DNA of 64,000 nucleotides from an uncultured Cedecea sp. (GTDB lineage Bacteria; Pseudomonadota; Gammaproteobacteria; Enterobacterales; Enterobacteriaceae), in NCBI RefSeq assembly GCF_947498825.1, contig NZ_CANMLV010000002.1, positions 186,001-250,000 of the forward strand, given 5' to 3'. The notes under the pieces are model-generated. The model made no database searches. It was not told where the DNA came from and worked only from the letters and a program-made list of their open reading frames with translations. Shown here in pieces: positions 8,117-17,265 of this stretch. The position numbers and the translations under genes were made by a program. How positions within the stretch are numbered: the first letter of the stretch is position 1; every line of letters starts with the position of its first letter.

Positions 8117-8527
8117 CTAGCTCATCAGTATCTCGTTGAACTCCAATACGTTCAAATCGGGGTCTCGGATGAAGCAGACATTACGGCGACCGTGGCCCAT
8201 CATGACTGGACCTTCGCTGATCCTGATATTTTCACGCCCCAGCCACGCCACCAGTTCGTTCATACTGTCGACAATAAAGGCGGCGTGCGTGTAGCCGGGC
8301 CGTTTGATCGGCGCGTCAAGGAGCACATTGCCTTCACTGGCCGGCTCGCCGTTGTAAATCAGGTGAATTCTCAAACCAGTGGGGTGCACGAGGCCACAAG
8401 CCTTGACCTGTGGTGCAAACTCGTCGGGGTCGCGGATAAAACCTAGCTTGGCATAAAAGGCTTCCGCTGCAGCGAGGTCAGTTACGCGGATGCCGATGTG
8501 ATCGAGACGTAGTGTGTCAAAGCGCAT
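8117..8527 (-). CDS. VOC (glyoxalase/bleomycin-resistance) family protein
   Basis: The start is ATG 8527 with AGGAG 8 bases upstream; the longer frame to 8563 lacks a signal. The 136-aa product has one VOC module pair: LRLDHIGIRVTDLAAAEAFYAKLGF at the N-terminus and HAAFIVDSMNELVAWL...CFIRDPDLNVLEFNE at the C-terminus, with metal-ligand-type His and Glu in the usual places. VOC proteins are small metal-dependent lyases, isomerases or dioxygenases. The substrate cannot be read here. It forms a likely pair with the GST gene 52 bases upstream. Confidence 0.88.
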   Translation of the reverse strand: MRFDTLRLDHIGIRVTDLAAAEAFYAKLGFIRDPDEFAPQVKACGLVHPTGLRIHLIYNGEPASEGNVLLDAPIKRPGYTHAAFIVDSMNELVAWLGRENIRISEGPVMMGHGRRNVCFIRDPDLNVLEFNEILMS

Positions 8528-8579
8528 GTTTATTCTCCTGCTTGAATAAGATTTATGAATCAAGATGAAAAAGGCTAAT

Positions 8580-9194
8580 TCAGGCCTCTAGTCCGGCCCG
8601 CGTTCGCTGAAAAGGGATGAAACCAGGCAGACCTTCGATCTGGCGCAGCCAGGCCCGAATGTGGGGGTAGCCGGATAGATCCACATTTCCCTCAGGCGCC
8701 CGTTCGACATAACTGTAAAGTGCAATATCGGCGATACTGGGCTCTTCTGTCCCAGCGATCCAGCGATGGTCCTTCAGCGTCTGCTCAATGATGACGAATG
8801 TTGCGTGTGTGCGCCCAATCACCTCATCAGCATTGAAGGTTGCGCCAAATACTGTGATGAGCCGAGCAGCACATGCGCCATAAGCGATCTTTCCTGCTGC
8901 GACCGAAAGCCACCGTTGTATATGCGCCTCAATGACTGGATCAGTTGGCAGCCAGTGGGACGGGCCAGCTTTTCTCGCTGCATAGACGAGGATGGCGAGC
9001 GAATCCGCGATGATGGTGCCATCATCATCGAGCACTGGAACTTCGCCGAAAGCGTTAAGTGCGAGAAATTCTGGCTGCCGGTGGCTACCAGCCGCCAAAT
9101 CGACCTCAATCAGTTCGTGGGCAATGCCCGCGACTGAAAGAAAAAGAGCGGCGCGATGCGCGTGACCTGACAGGGAGTAATGGTAGAGCTTCAT
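8580..9194 (-). CDS. Glutathione S-transferase family protein
   Basis: The start is ATG 9194 after AAGGA; the frame runs further upstream through sequence that belongs to the divergent LysR promoter. The 204-aa protein has an N-terminal thioredoxin-like domain ([60 protein letters not shown]) and a helical C-terminal domain ([21 protein letters not shown]). It likely conjugates glutathione to electrophiles. It is divergent from the LysR gene at 9316, which is the natural candidate regulator. Confidence 0.93.
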   Translation of the reverse strand: MKLYHYSLSGHAHRAALFLSVAGIAHELIEVDLAAGSHRQPEFLALNAFGEVPVLDDDGTIIADSLAILVYAARKAGPSHWLPTDPVIEAHIQRWLSVAAGKIAYGACAARLITVFGATFNADEVIGRTHATFVIIEQTLKDHRWIAGTEEPSIADIALYSYVERAPEGNVDLSGYPHIRAWLRQIEGLPGFIPFQRTRAGLEA

Positions 9195-9315
9195 AGCAAT
9201 CATCCTTTGTTGAGTTAACATCAGTATGACTGCTGCAAAGCAGGATGATAATCTAGTAATTCTGCACTTCATTATTGCCATTGTGGATGGCAATCTATGC
9301 GGGGATGGCTCGACA

Positions 9316-10212
9316 ATGGATCAGTTGCGAACACTTAAAACCTTTATCAGTGTGGCCGAGCACGCAAGCTTTGCTGAGGCGGGGCGGCAGTTAAATATGT
9401 CGCCCACTACTGTGTCACGAGCGATTGCGGCACTGGAGGCTGACCTTGGTGTTCAGCTGTTGATGCGAACCACGCGTAGCGTGCGGCTGACCGACGAGGG
9501 AGCCGATTTTCTGACGCGATGCCGAGCAGGGATCGCTGAGATTGATGGAGCCTTCACCACTGTCCGAGGCGGTCGCTCAATACCACGCGGCATACTGACT
9601 GTGACGGCCCCAGTCATGTTCGGCCGGCTTCATATAATGCCGGTTGTAGTCGAGTTATCGCAGCAGTATCCAGATCTTCAAGTTAGGCTGCTCTTGCTGG
9701 ATCGGGTCGTGAATTTGGTCGACGAAGGAGTCGACATCGCCATACGAATTGCCGATCTGCCTGACAGTTCGCTCCACATGTTGCGGCTGGGCGAAGTACG
9801 CCGCATATTTAGTGCAAGCCCGGCCTATTTAGCGGCGCGTAGCAGGCCTACGTCTCTGGCCGATCTTCGTGATCACGATATGATCTGGGGGGAGGACGAG
9901 TACGGACCGCATCGCGGCTGGGGGTTAAACGGTGTCAAGTGGCCCAGCCGTCAGGTGCGTTTGTCGGTCAACAACATGGACGCGGCCATTTCTGCTGCGG
10001 TCTCGGGGCTAGGGGTAGTGCGGACGCTGTCTTATCAAATTGCCGGTGAGGTCGCAACGGGACGGCTTGAGCACCTGTTTGCCGATGACGCCGCACCGGT
10101 GCTGCCCATTTCGCTGCTATTTCAAAGCGGTCGAAAGAGTCACCCAAACGTTCGTGCGTTTATTGAAGTCGCAAAACGCCATTTGCGAGAGTCATCGCTG
10201 CAGACGGTGTAG
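9316..10212 (+). CDS. LysR-family transcriptional regulator
   Basis: The start is ATG 9316 ([19 protein letters not shown]...), directly ahead of the winged HTH; a 30-codon upstream extension lacks LysR homology. The ~298-aa product has an HTH at about residues 15-60 ([43 protein letters not shown]). The C-terminal substrate-binding domain follows ([39 protein letters not shown]), of the CrgA/YafC type. It is transcribed away from the GST/VOC genes and converges on the OYE gene. It likely controls GST/VOC. Confidence 0.93.
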   Translation: MDQLRTLKTFISVAEHASFAEAGRQLNMSPTTVSRAIAALEADLGVQLLMRTTRSVRLTDEGADFLTRCRAGIAEIDGAFTTVRGGRSIPRGILTVTAPVMFGRLHIMPVVVELSQQYPDLQVRLLLLDRVVNLVDEGVDIAIRIADLPDSSLHMLRLGEVRRIFSASPAYLAARSRPTSLADLRDHDMIWGEDEYGPHRGWGLNGVKWPSRQVRLSVNNMDAAISAAVSGLGVVRTLSYQIAGEVATGRLEHLFADDAAPVLPISLLFQSGRKSHPNVRAFIEVAKRHLRESSLQTV

Positions 10213-10281
10213 TTACATTCCCTGGAGCACGAGTTTCAAACTACGAAAACGTGCATGTGTTTTCAGGCTCTACCCATACAA

Positions 10282-11388
10282 TCAGACCGCTGAAGTTTCA
10301 TACACCGGATAATCTGTATAGCCCACATGATCTCCGCCGTAGAAGGTGCTGGGATCGGGAATGGTCATTGGCCAATCATTTTTCAGGCGTTCGACCAGGT
10401 CAGGATTAGAAATGAAGGGGCGACCGAACGCGACCAGATCCGTGAGGCCTTCACGGACGTCCCACTGAGCCGCTTCCTTCGTGTACAAACCAGCCAAAAT
10501 CAAAGTCCCGGCATACGCTTCTCTGAATCGCCTCAAAAATGCGTTCCCCTCCTCGTTTGCAGTCAACGTATCGCGATTGCTGATATGTACATATGCCAGA
10601 CTCCGCTTGGAGAGTTTATGCGCAAGCGCGATCCACGTCTCTTCCTCACCTTCGAAAGCAGGCATGTCGAAAGTACGATTGAACGGCGAAATGCGCAGCC
10701 CCACCCGCCCAGGACCTACCTGAGCAACCACGGCGTCTACAACCTCCAGAGCCAAACGCAGCCGCCCTCCAATCGTGCCTCCTCCGTATTGGTCATCCCG
10801 GTCGTTGATACCTGCATTGATGAATTGCTCAATCAAATAGCCATTGGCACCGTGAACTTCAACCCCATCAAAACCAGCATCAATGGCTTTTGCCGCCGCA
10901 TTAGCAAAGTCCTGGACAATACTGTTTACCTCGCTGGTCAATAGCGGTCGCGGTCGGCTGACTTGCACAGAGCCAGGGTTACCGTTTTCATCATAAGCGA
11001 ATGACGTCGTATTCTCAGCCATCTTAGACGTAGGGCCGACAGGTGATACGCCGTTTTCATGCAAGGAAGCATGAGAGATACGGCCGACGTGCCAAAGCTG
11101 GCTAAAAATCTTCCCGCCTTGCTCATGCACAGCACACGTCACCTTTTTCCAGCCTCCTGCCTGCTCCTCCATGTAGATACCTGGAGTAAACAAATAGCCA
11201 ACACCTTGGCGAGACACCTGAGCGCCTTCGGTGACGATCAGACCAGCGCCCGCGCGTTGTGCGTAATACAACGCCGTTTCATCATTAGGAACCGTGTCTG
11301 CAGCCCGCGATCGGGTCATGGGCGCCATGACTATACGATTATTTAGCTGCAGCCCCGACAGATGGTAGCCTGTAAAGAGAGTTTTCAT
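10282..11388 (-). CDS. Old yellow enzyme family NADH:flavin oxidoreductase / alkene reductase
   Basis: The start is ATG 11388 (MKTLFTGYHLSGLQLNNRIVMAPMTRSRA) rather than the longer frame. The 368-aa FMN-dependent TIM barrel has the typical blocks RIVMAPMTRSRA, FSQLWHVGRISH, FDGVEVHGANGYLIEQF(I)N and VAFGRPFISNPDLVERL. It reduces activated C=C bonds and nitro compounds with NAD(P)H (NemA/xenobiotic reductase type). It lies 130 bases downstream of the MDR reductase on the same strand. A role in electrophile detoxification is inferred. Confidence 0.94.
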   Translation of the reverse strand: MKTLFTGYHLSGLQLNNRIVMAPMTRSRAADTVPNDETALYYAQRAGAGLIVTEGAQVSRQGVGYLFTPGIYMEEQAGGWKKVTCAVHEQGGKIFSQLWHVGRISHASLHENGVSPVGPTSKMAENTTSFAYDENGNPGSVQVSRPRPLLTSEVNSIVQDFANAAAKAIDAGFDGVEVHGANGYLIEQFINAGINDRDDQYGGGTIGGRLRLALEVVDAVVAQVGPGRVGLRISPFNRTFDMPAFEGEEETWIALAHKLSKRSLAYVHISNRDTLTANEEGNAFLRRFREAYAGTLILAGLYTKEAAQWDVREGLTDLVAFGRPFISNPDLVERLKNDWPMTIPDPSTFYGGDHVGYTDYPVYETSAV

Positions 11389-11518
11389 TAGTACGAGAAC
11401 CTTCAAGAGTTGAGGAGATAAGCATCGGTACCTTCGTCGGCTGCGAGGTCTTGAAATCCCCAATGCCGTGCGTTACGACTGAGAGTTCATAGCCGTCGAA
11501 GGAAACCGCAAAAACACG

Positions 11519-12526
11519 TTAGGGAGTCACTTCGAGAAGCAATTTGCCGAAATTCCGCCCGGAATAGAGGTCTTGCAGTGATGAAACAGCGTTCTCAAGC
11601 CCCTGTCGTGTATCTTGCCGTGTCGTTAGCTGGCCGCTTTGCATCCACCCGGCGAGGTTTTCCACCGCTTCTGGGAAACGGGCCTGATAATCGTCGAATA
11701 TAAATCCACGGATAGTGAGGCGTCGCATCATGATGGTCCACCAGAAGCTGGGCTGGGTATCGGTATCCGCGACGTTGTACTCGGAGATGATCCCGCAAAG
11801 AGACACGCGACCGAACATCTTCATGCGTTCCATGACGGCGTTTCGAATTGGGCCGCCCACTTGTTCGAAATAAATATCCACGCCTTCGGGTGCCAGATGA
11901 TCCAGCGCTTCGCCGACGTTCACGGATTTGTAGTCGATGCAGGCATCAAAGCCCAGCTGCTCGGTGACGAATGTACATTTCTCCGGCCCCCCGGCAATGC
12001 CGATCACCCGGCAGCCTTTGAGCTTGCCGAGTTGGCCAACGATCTGACCCACGCCACCGGCTGCCGCCGAAACAACCAGGGTTTCCCCTGGCTGGGGGCG
12101 AGTGATGTCGAGAAGACCAAAGTAAGCGGTGGGTCCTACGAGACTGAATGTCCCGAACGTAGCCGCCAGACTAAGTCCCGGGAAGCTGGGAAGCTCCGTA
12201 AGGCCGGTGCCGTCACTGACGATATAGTCAGCCCATTCGCCAGCGCCACTCAGAACCGTGCCTTCCACCACCCCTTCCTTGTTGCTTTTTTCCACGATCC
12301 CTACCACGAGGCCGCGCATCGGAGCACCAAGCTCGACGGGTGGTAGGAACTGCTCCCGATCGTCGATGAAAACTCGTTGTGCCGGATCGAGTGACAGATA
12401 GCGGACGCGAAGCAAAAACTGCCCCTCGCTGAGTTCAGGGATCGGCTCGGAGCCAAATCGAAAGTCGTCAGCAACGATTAAACCGGCTGGACGGCGTGCC
12501 AGACGCCAGACATGACGTGTCGACAT
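11519..12526 (-). CDS. MDR-family NADP-dependent oxidoreductase (zinc-free)
   Basis: The start is ATG 12526 (MSTRHVWRLARRP). The 335-aa product is of the leukotriene-B4 dehydrogenase/alkenal reductase type: an N-terminal GroES-like domain (SLDPAQRVFIDD) and then a Rossmann domain with VSAAAGGVGQIVGQLGKLKGCRVIGIAGG. It lacks Zn ligands. It likely reduces alpha,beta-unsaturated carbonyls with NADPH. It shares strand and probable transcript with the downstream OYE gene, which has overlapping chemistry. Confidence 0.93.
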   Translation of the reverse strand: MSTRHVWRLARRPAGLIVADDFRFGSEPIPELSEGQFLLRVRYLSLDPAQRVFIDDREQFLPPVELGAPMRGLVVGIVEKSNKEGVVEGTVLSGAGEWADYIVSDGTGLTELPSFPGLSLAATFGTFSLVGPTAYFGLLDITRPQPGETLVVSAAAGGVGQIVGQLGKLKGCRVIGIAGGPEKCTFVTEQLGFDACIDYKSVNVGEALDHLAPEGVDIYFEQVGGPIRNAVMERMKMFGRVSLCGIISEYNVADTDTQPSFWWTIMMRRLTIRGFIFDDYQARFPEAVENLAGWMQSGQLTTRQDTRQGLENAVSSLQDLYSGRNFGKLLLEVTP

Positions 12527-12650
12527 GATGAATACCTCGATAATTTGTCGTAATGATTGTGGGGGGGCAAGAGCGCGGCGACGGCTGGCCAATCACCAAA
12601 GTTGACGGCAGCCGTGCCCAGCGCAGGGAGGAAATATCGCTGTGATCTTT

Positions 12651-13040
12651 CTACGGCAGCTTAGCGATTATCTTGATTTCGAAATCAAATCCAGACAGCC
12701 ACGTGACACCCACTGCGGTCAAGGTCGGATATGGTGCTTCGCCCCAATACTCGGGCACCACTTGCCAAATTTCCTCAAACGTCGATTGCGGGTCGATCAT
12801 AAAAACCGTGACATCGACCACATCGTCGAAACTGCATCCGGCGGCCACCAGAATGGCGTTCAGGTTTTCAAAAGCCTGTCGTACCTGCTCTTTCAATCCT
12901 TGTCGCGGCGAGCCGTCTTCGAGGCTGCCAACTTGGCCGGAGACAAACACAAAACCATTAGACTTGATTGCAGGCGAGTAGCGGTGCCTTTCATAAAGGG
13001 CCTGGCGTCCAGGTGGGAAAACAACGTTGCGTGTTGTCAT
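12651..13040 (-). CDS. RidA (YjgF/YER057c/UK114) family protein
   Basis: The start is ATG 13040; the frame further upstream runs through the regulatory cassette at 13052-13345. The 129-aa product has the RidA core: YSPAIKSNGFVFVSGQVG, QVRQAFENLNAILVAAGCSFDDVVDVTVFM and YPTLTAVGVTWL. RidA proteins hydrolyse reactive enamine/imine intermediates, and some become chaperones on N-chlorination. It is followed by a 125-base gap to the MDR gene. Its 5' intergenic region was copied to 23012 together with a LysR start. Confidence 0.92.
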   Translation of the reverse strand: MTTRNVVFPPGRQALYERHRYSPAIKSNGFVFVSGQVGSLEDGSPRQGLKEQVRQAFENLNAILVAAGCSFDDVVDVTVFMIDPQSTFEEIWQVVPEYWGEAPYPTLTAVGVTWLSGFDFEIKIIAKLP

Positions 13041-13186
13041 TGAGCTGATTCCTTCTTTATTGGGTCGATTCCGACCGGGTGCATGGTGATAAATCATTCT
13101 AATGACAGGGGTTTGGCTGATAAACTGGCAAACACACACAACACTGTTTGCGAAACCCAAACAATGCCAGAGTCGCGGGAGCACAA

Positions 13187-13345
13187 ATAGACCGTTTCGA
13201 TGACATACAGGCCTTTGCCTTGGTCGTGGAAACTGACAGTTGCACCAACGCGACGGAAACCCTGCACCTGAGCAGAACAACCGTAACGCGACTGGAGGCG
13301 CGTCTGCACTTCAAGATGCTGAATCGCGCTACACGCATCAGTCAG
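13187..13345 (+). pseudogene. LysR 5' fragment, copy A (start codon lost)
   Basis: This is about 52 codons that align with the start of the intact LysR at 14011. The ATG has become ATA at 13187, four codons are missing in the recognition-helix region (TVTR-LEARL against TVTQLVQQLEARL), and the frame ends where the DUF4148 gene terminates on the other strand. Its promoter is well kept, including the CAAACA-N10-TGTTTG operator at 13129-13150. It cannot make a LysR protein. Confidence 0.85.
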
Positions 13346-13710
13346 GCGCCAGGCTCTATCAGTTGACCCGCCGCCTTGGCAGCTTGTAGTTCGGCCACGA
13401 CTTGAGCACGAGTCACGCTGCTGGTCTGGTTGCGAACGGGTGGGTAGTCAGACTCGCCGACACTCAGCTGTCCAGTCGCTTGAGCAGTCTGCAGTTCAGC
13501 TATAACTTGGGCACGTGTCAGCGAACTGGTGTGCTGGATGGCAAGCGGATAGTCAGACTCGCCGACACTCAGTTGTCCAGCCGCTTGAGCGGCGTGCAGC
13601 TCAGCTATAACTTGGGCACGTGTAAATGTGTGCGTTTCGTTATCTTGTGCGAAAGCGGCGGGGCCGACCATAGTTGCAGAGATCAGCAGCAAAGAAGCAA
13701 TAGTTTTCAT
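13342..13710 (-). CDS. DUF4148 secreted repeat protein
   Basis: The start is ATG 13710 (MKTIASLLLISATMVGPAAFAQ), giving a Sec signal peptide cut after AFA. The 122-aa product then carries three ~31-residue repeats of the form TRAQVIAELxxAQAxGQLSVGESDYP. These fit DUF4148, a periplasmic family frequent in Burkholderia and Bordetella relatives, which hints at a betaproteobacterial source for this segment. Its 3' end abuts the LysR fragment. It is divergent from the intact LysR gene (14011), so the two may share control. Function is unknown. Confidence 0.85.
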   Translation of the reverse strand: MKTIASLLLISATMVGPAAFAQDNETHTFTRAQVIAELHAAQAAGQLSVGESDYPLAIQHTSSLTRAQVIAELQTAQATGQLSVGESDYPPVRNQTSSVTRAQVVAELQAAKAAGQLIEPGA

Positions 13711-13952
13711 GATAGGTTCCAAGAAAGAATGGTAAGGTTTAAGGAGGTCGCAGTATTAGGCGATCAAGGTCGTGCACTGCCGAACGGCAGAATGGGCTGG
13801 CTGCGGGAATGAGTCGCCGCCTGGCGAAGCACTGAAGACAGTACAAACGCCCCCCCACTATGGCAAATCGCTGCCGCAAATTATTGGATGGCTATATGGG
13901 GTTGGGATGGTTGTGAGACATTCTAATGAGAGGGGTTTGGCTGATAAACTGG

Positions 13953-13974
13953 CAAACACACGCAACACTGTTTG
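13953..13974. promoter_or_regulatory. Palindromic operator upstream of LysR (copy B)
   Basis: CAAACA-N10-TGTTTG lies 36 bases upstream of the LysR start at 14011. It occurs identically at 13129-13150 and with one arm mutated (CAACCA) at 23094-23115. The 22-bp dyad has the size of an autoregulatory LysR site; LysR genes usually bind in front of themselves and of a divergent target. Confidence 0.6.
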
Positions 13975-14010
13975 CGAAACCCAAACAATGCCAGAATCGC
14001 GGGAGTACAA

Positions 14011-14955
14011 ATGGACCGTTTCGATGCCATGCAGGCCTTCGCCCGGGTCGTAGAAACCGGCAGTTTCACCAAGGCGGCGGATACCCTGCACCTGAGCAAA
14101 ACAACCGTCACGCAACTGGTGCAGCAACTGGAGGCGCGTCTGCGCGTCAAGTTGCTGCATCGCACGACACGCAAGGTCAACGTAACGCCTGACGGTGCGG
14201 CTTATTACGAACGTGTATTGCGCTTGTTGGCCGATATGGACGATGCCGAAACCAGTCTGTCCTGTGCCGTGGCATCACCTCGAGGCAGGCTACGAGTGGA
14301 TGTACCCAGTCCGTTTGCCAGCATGATTCTAGTGCCGGCATTGCCGACCTTTCACGCAAAGTACCCTGACATTCAGCTGTATCTTGGTGTCAGCGATCGT
14401 GTCGTGGACTTGATTGACGAGAACGTCGATTGCGTCGTACGTGGGGGGGAGATTACTAACCTGTCGCTGGTGGCACGACATGCAGCGGATTTGCCGCTGG
14501 CCGTGTATGCCGCACCAAGTTATCTCGCGCAAGCGGGCCGCCCCGATCACCCCAGCGAGTTGGAGTTGCCGCATCATCATATCGTGGGCTTTGCATGGTC
14601 GCGCACCCGACGCGTCTTCCCGTGCACCTTGCGTCGTGACGGCGAAAGCATTGACGTGCAGGGTCGGCCCGCTCTGGTGGTCGACGATGGCAACGCCTAT
14701 ATAGCGGCAGGCATAGCGGGAATCGGTGCTCTCTGGATGCCATCTTACATGGCCCAGACGTACGTGGCGCGCGGTGAATTGATTCCGTTATTTTCGGATT
14801 GGCAGCTTGACCCGATGCCGATGTACATCGCATTCCCTCAAAACCGGCATATCAGTGCGAAGCTGCGTGTGTTCATCGACTGGCTCGTTGAGTTGATGGC
14901 ACAGCACGCGCCTGTCGTATCCCGACCTCCACTAGGCATCGGTGCGGACTCCTAG
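14011..14955 (+). CDS. LysR-family transcriptional regulator (intact copy B)
   Basis: The start is ATG 14011 with GGGAG at 14001; codons upstream in this frame lie in the shared promoter cassette. The 314-aa product has an HTH at residues ~15-60 (AFARVVETGSFTKAADTLHLSKTTVTQLVQQLEARL) and a full effector domain (GRLRVDVPSPFASMILVPALPTFHAKYPDIQLYLGVSDR). It is the only intact member of a triplicated cassette, with decayed copies at 13052 and 23012. It is divergent from DUF4148. The MFS gene downstream converges on it. Confidence 0.93.
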   Translation: MDRFDAMQAFARVVETGSFTKAADTLHLSKTTVTQLVQQLEARLRVKLLHRTTRKVNVTPDGAAYYERVLRLLADMDDAETSLSCAVASPRGRLRVDVPSPFASMILVPALPTFHAKYPDIQLYLGVSDRVVDLIDENVDCVVRGGEITNLSLVARHAADLPLAVYAAPSYLAQAGRPDHPSELELPHHHIVGFAWSRTRRVFPCTLRRDGESIDVQGRPALVVDDGNAYIAAGIAGIGALWMPSYMAQTYVARGELIPLFSDWQLDPMPMYIAFPQNRHISAKLRVFIDWLVELMAQHAPVVSRPPLGIGADS

Positions 14956-15070
14956 CGCTGGCGTCGCGCATATCCACAGTATGGTCTCGGCATTCGTGTG
15001 TCCATATTATTCCCAACAAGTTCATAGCACCAGCGATGAAAAGCATCAAGCGAATAAACGCCTTCCTACT

Positions 15071-16228
15071 TTACGGGCAGGCTATACGTTGTTTTAGCTT
15101 CGCCTTTTCAGCGCGTGCCAATCCGGCCGTTAAGGCAATACACGCAAAAATGGCCACGGCGTAATTGACCGTCAACCAGTCCATCAGCAGCCCAAAGATC
15201 GGTGCGCCAGCAGTCTGACCGATAGCAATAGTTAGAAAGCCGATCATCAGGCCCGTGGCGGGTCGATCAGGCAGTGCCAAAACGCCCCAGACCAAATAGA
15301 CACCGGTGAGCATGATGTAGGCTGCCCCAAAAAAAACACCACCGCAGAGTGTCAGAGCGGCTGTGGTGCCGCCGATGCCGACCAGAAGGATACCCACCGC
15401 CATTACCGTCAGAAAGAGCCGATGTACTCGATCAATTCCGAACCGCGCAATGAGAGTCCCTGCGCCTGCACCCGCAATACCCGCCGCCCCAATAGCGATC
15501 CAAAGAATCCCCGCGCCTGTGCTGCTCCAGTTGAGCCGAGTCGTGATGAGCTGCCCCCCAAAAGACCAGATTGCAGTGCTAGCAAAGCCCATCAGGAAAG
15601 TCGCAAAAATCAGGCGCCAAAGCACACCGGTAAGCGATGGCACCCCGTCGGCACTTTTCCTGGCTCTTATGGTGCCCCTCGGTATGCTGAATGCTGCGAC
15701 TAATGCTAGGCCAACAGCAACGGCGGCAAAACCGGCGAAAGCAAGGCGCCATTGATCTCCCATCATCAGTGCCACCGGCCCCGAAAACACCACGCCCGCA
15801 CTTGTCCCTGCATTAATGACCGTGTTGGTGGCGCTCTGTCGGTCCGGCCGAACGGCTACCGCCACAGCAGCTGCCATGGGTGGCGAAACCAGCCCCGTAC
15901 TTGATCCGGCTAGCATGACCGCTCCTGCAAGCCAGGATGCAGAGGGCGCCATGGCGATACCAGCCATACCTACCGCCGCGACCAGGGCGGCACCAATGGC
16001 AACAAAACGAGCACCGATACGTTCTGTCAAATAGGCCGATAAGACAATAGCGATGCAGTAGCCCAGAAAGGCCCCGCCCGAGATCAACCCGCTTAGGGTC
16101 GAAGACAAGGACAGCTCAGCGTCAATCTGCGGCAGAAATAACCCCAAGGCGAAGCGAGCAAAGCCGTAGCAAACAGCGATCAGGGCGAAGCCCGTTGCGC
16201 CAAGGTACAGACCTGGACTCATAACCAT
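15071..16228 (-). CDS. MFS transporter (YbfB/YjiJ-like)
   Basis: A 385-aa integral membrane protein with about 12 hydrophobic segments, beginning GLYLGATGFALIAVCYGFARFALGLFLPQ, which is typical of the YbfB/YjiJ branch. The start is ATG 16228 or 16222. Either way it begins inside the last codons of the truncated reductase gene, so the two are translationally coupled by a deletion joint. Substrate is unknown. It is likely an exporter for a compound handled by the neighbouring enzymes. Confidence 0.88.
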   Translation of the reverse strand: MVMSPGLYLGATGFALIAVCYGFARFALGLFLPQIDAELSLSSTLSGLISGGAFLGYCIAIVLSAYLTERIGARFVAIGAALVAAVGMAGIAMAPSASWLAGAVMLAGSSTGLVSPPMAAAVAVAVRPDRQSATNTVINAGTSAGVVFSGPVALMMGDQWRLAFAGFAAVAVGLALVAAFSIPRGTIRARKSADGVPSLTGVLWRLIFATFLMGFASTAIWSFGGQLITTRLNWSSTGAGILWIAIGAAGIAGAGAGTLIARFGIDRVHRLFLTVMAVGILLVGIGGTTAALTLCGGVFFGAAYIMLTGVYLVWGVLALPDRPATGLMIGFLTIAIGQTAGAPIFGLLMDWLTVNYAVAIFACIALTAGLARAEKAKLKQRIACP

Positions 16229-16713
16229 CGCCGTTCAACAAGAGCACCGATCGTGATCTTGTCGATCTTTGAGAAAGCTTTGGCGCACGCAAGCGAGGCG
16301 ACGGTTGTAGCACCGACCAGCCACTCATAGCCCAGCACGATCGCCGCAGCGTTGGGCGAATGCATATAGGTCGCAACTTCGGGAGCGATTTCATAAACTC
16401 CCGAAGAAATGCTGAGATGCGGCACCCGACGACCTTGCGCAAAACGCAGGCCAGCCAATCGTTCGTCAGCGTAGAAGACTGCGACAGCCCCTACCCGACG
16501 ATCACCGAGACCAAGATCATCGGCACGCGGGTCGATGACTACGCCTTCTGCCTGCCCGATTTCGCTAGCCACTTGGCGGCTTTTGACCAGATCGCGCCCA
16601 CCGATAAGCAAAGTCACATCGGGGTAAACGGTGCGCAGCGCGCGGGCGCTTAGGCGTCCGATAGCGCCAGTACCGCCCATCAGTAGAATAGGTTCTGAAA
16701 TTAGTTGAGTCAT
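16219..16713 (-). pseudogene. Truncated NAD(P)-binding reductase (saccharopine-dehydrogenase-like)
   Basis: The 164-aa frame starts well (MTQLISEPILLMGGTGAIGRLSARALR), with a Rossmann GGTGAIG motif and a DPRADDLGL segment. Proteins with this start are normally about twice as long. The sequence stops at IGALVERRWL, 10 bases inside the MFS start, so the catalytic C-terminal half has been deleted. The remaining product would bind cofactor at most. A genuinely short variant is possible. Confidence 0.6.
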
Positions 16714-16780
16714 ATATCAAGTCTTCTGTATAAGCGCGACTGAACTAGTGCATCCCATTCAGCCTCTGTTGTATAGGTGT

Positions 16781-17182
16781 TCAATGAATGATTGCCGTGA
16801 CGCGAATCTCAAAACGCATCGTCGGCAGGCCCAATGCTTCAACCCCCGACTGCGTCCACACCGGTGCATGGTTCGGCATGTACTGGCGGTACAGCTTGAC
16901 AATGGTGTCGTTGACGATCGGCGGAAAACCGCCGACATGGTATGTATTGACGTGAATAACGTGATTCCAACTCGCCCCGGCCTTCGTCAGAATGAGCTCG
17001 ATATTACGGAAGGCGGCCGCAATCTCCTCCTCGATCGCTTCGGGGATTTGCAGGTCATCATTCCAGCCACCCTGACCGGATGTCTCTACCCGGTTCCCGA
17101 TCTTGACAGCTGTCGAGAAATGCAGGGTTTGGCGGAAAGTCTCACCAAACCCAGGGGTGACGATAAATTCAGGTTTTTCCAT
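16781..17182 (-). CDS. RidA family protein, second copy
   Basis: The start is ATG 17182 (MEKPEFIVTPGFGETFRQTLHFSTAVKIGNRVETSGQGGW). The 133-aa product shows AAFRNIELILTKAGASWNHVIHVNTYHVGG and the C-terminal PTMRFEIRVTAI. It is clearly different from the RidA at 12651, so it is not a recent duplicate. It sits between the truncated reductase and the SDR on the same strand, in a probable operon. It likely removes reactive imines or similar intermediates. Confidence 0.9.
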   Translation of the reverse strand: MEKPEFIVTPGFGETFRQTLHFSTAVKIGNRVETSGQGGWNDDLQIPEAIEEEIAAAFRNIELILTKAGASWNHVIHVNTYHVGGFPPIVNDTIVKLYRQYMPNHAPVWTQSGVEALGLPTMRFEIRVTAIIH

Positions 17183-17265
17183 TGTGTTTCTCGAAGATAA
17201 AAAATATGCCGTGCTCAATGCAACCTAGAGCAGGCGATTGGCCTTCAGGCGAACATCGCGTTCGC

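Noticed and set aside
12651-17182. The two RidA genes as a recent duplication
   Set aside because: The proteins are clearly different in sequence; only the regulatory DNA near the first was duplicated.
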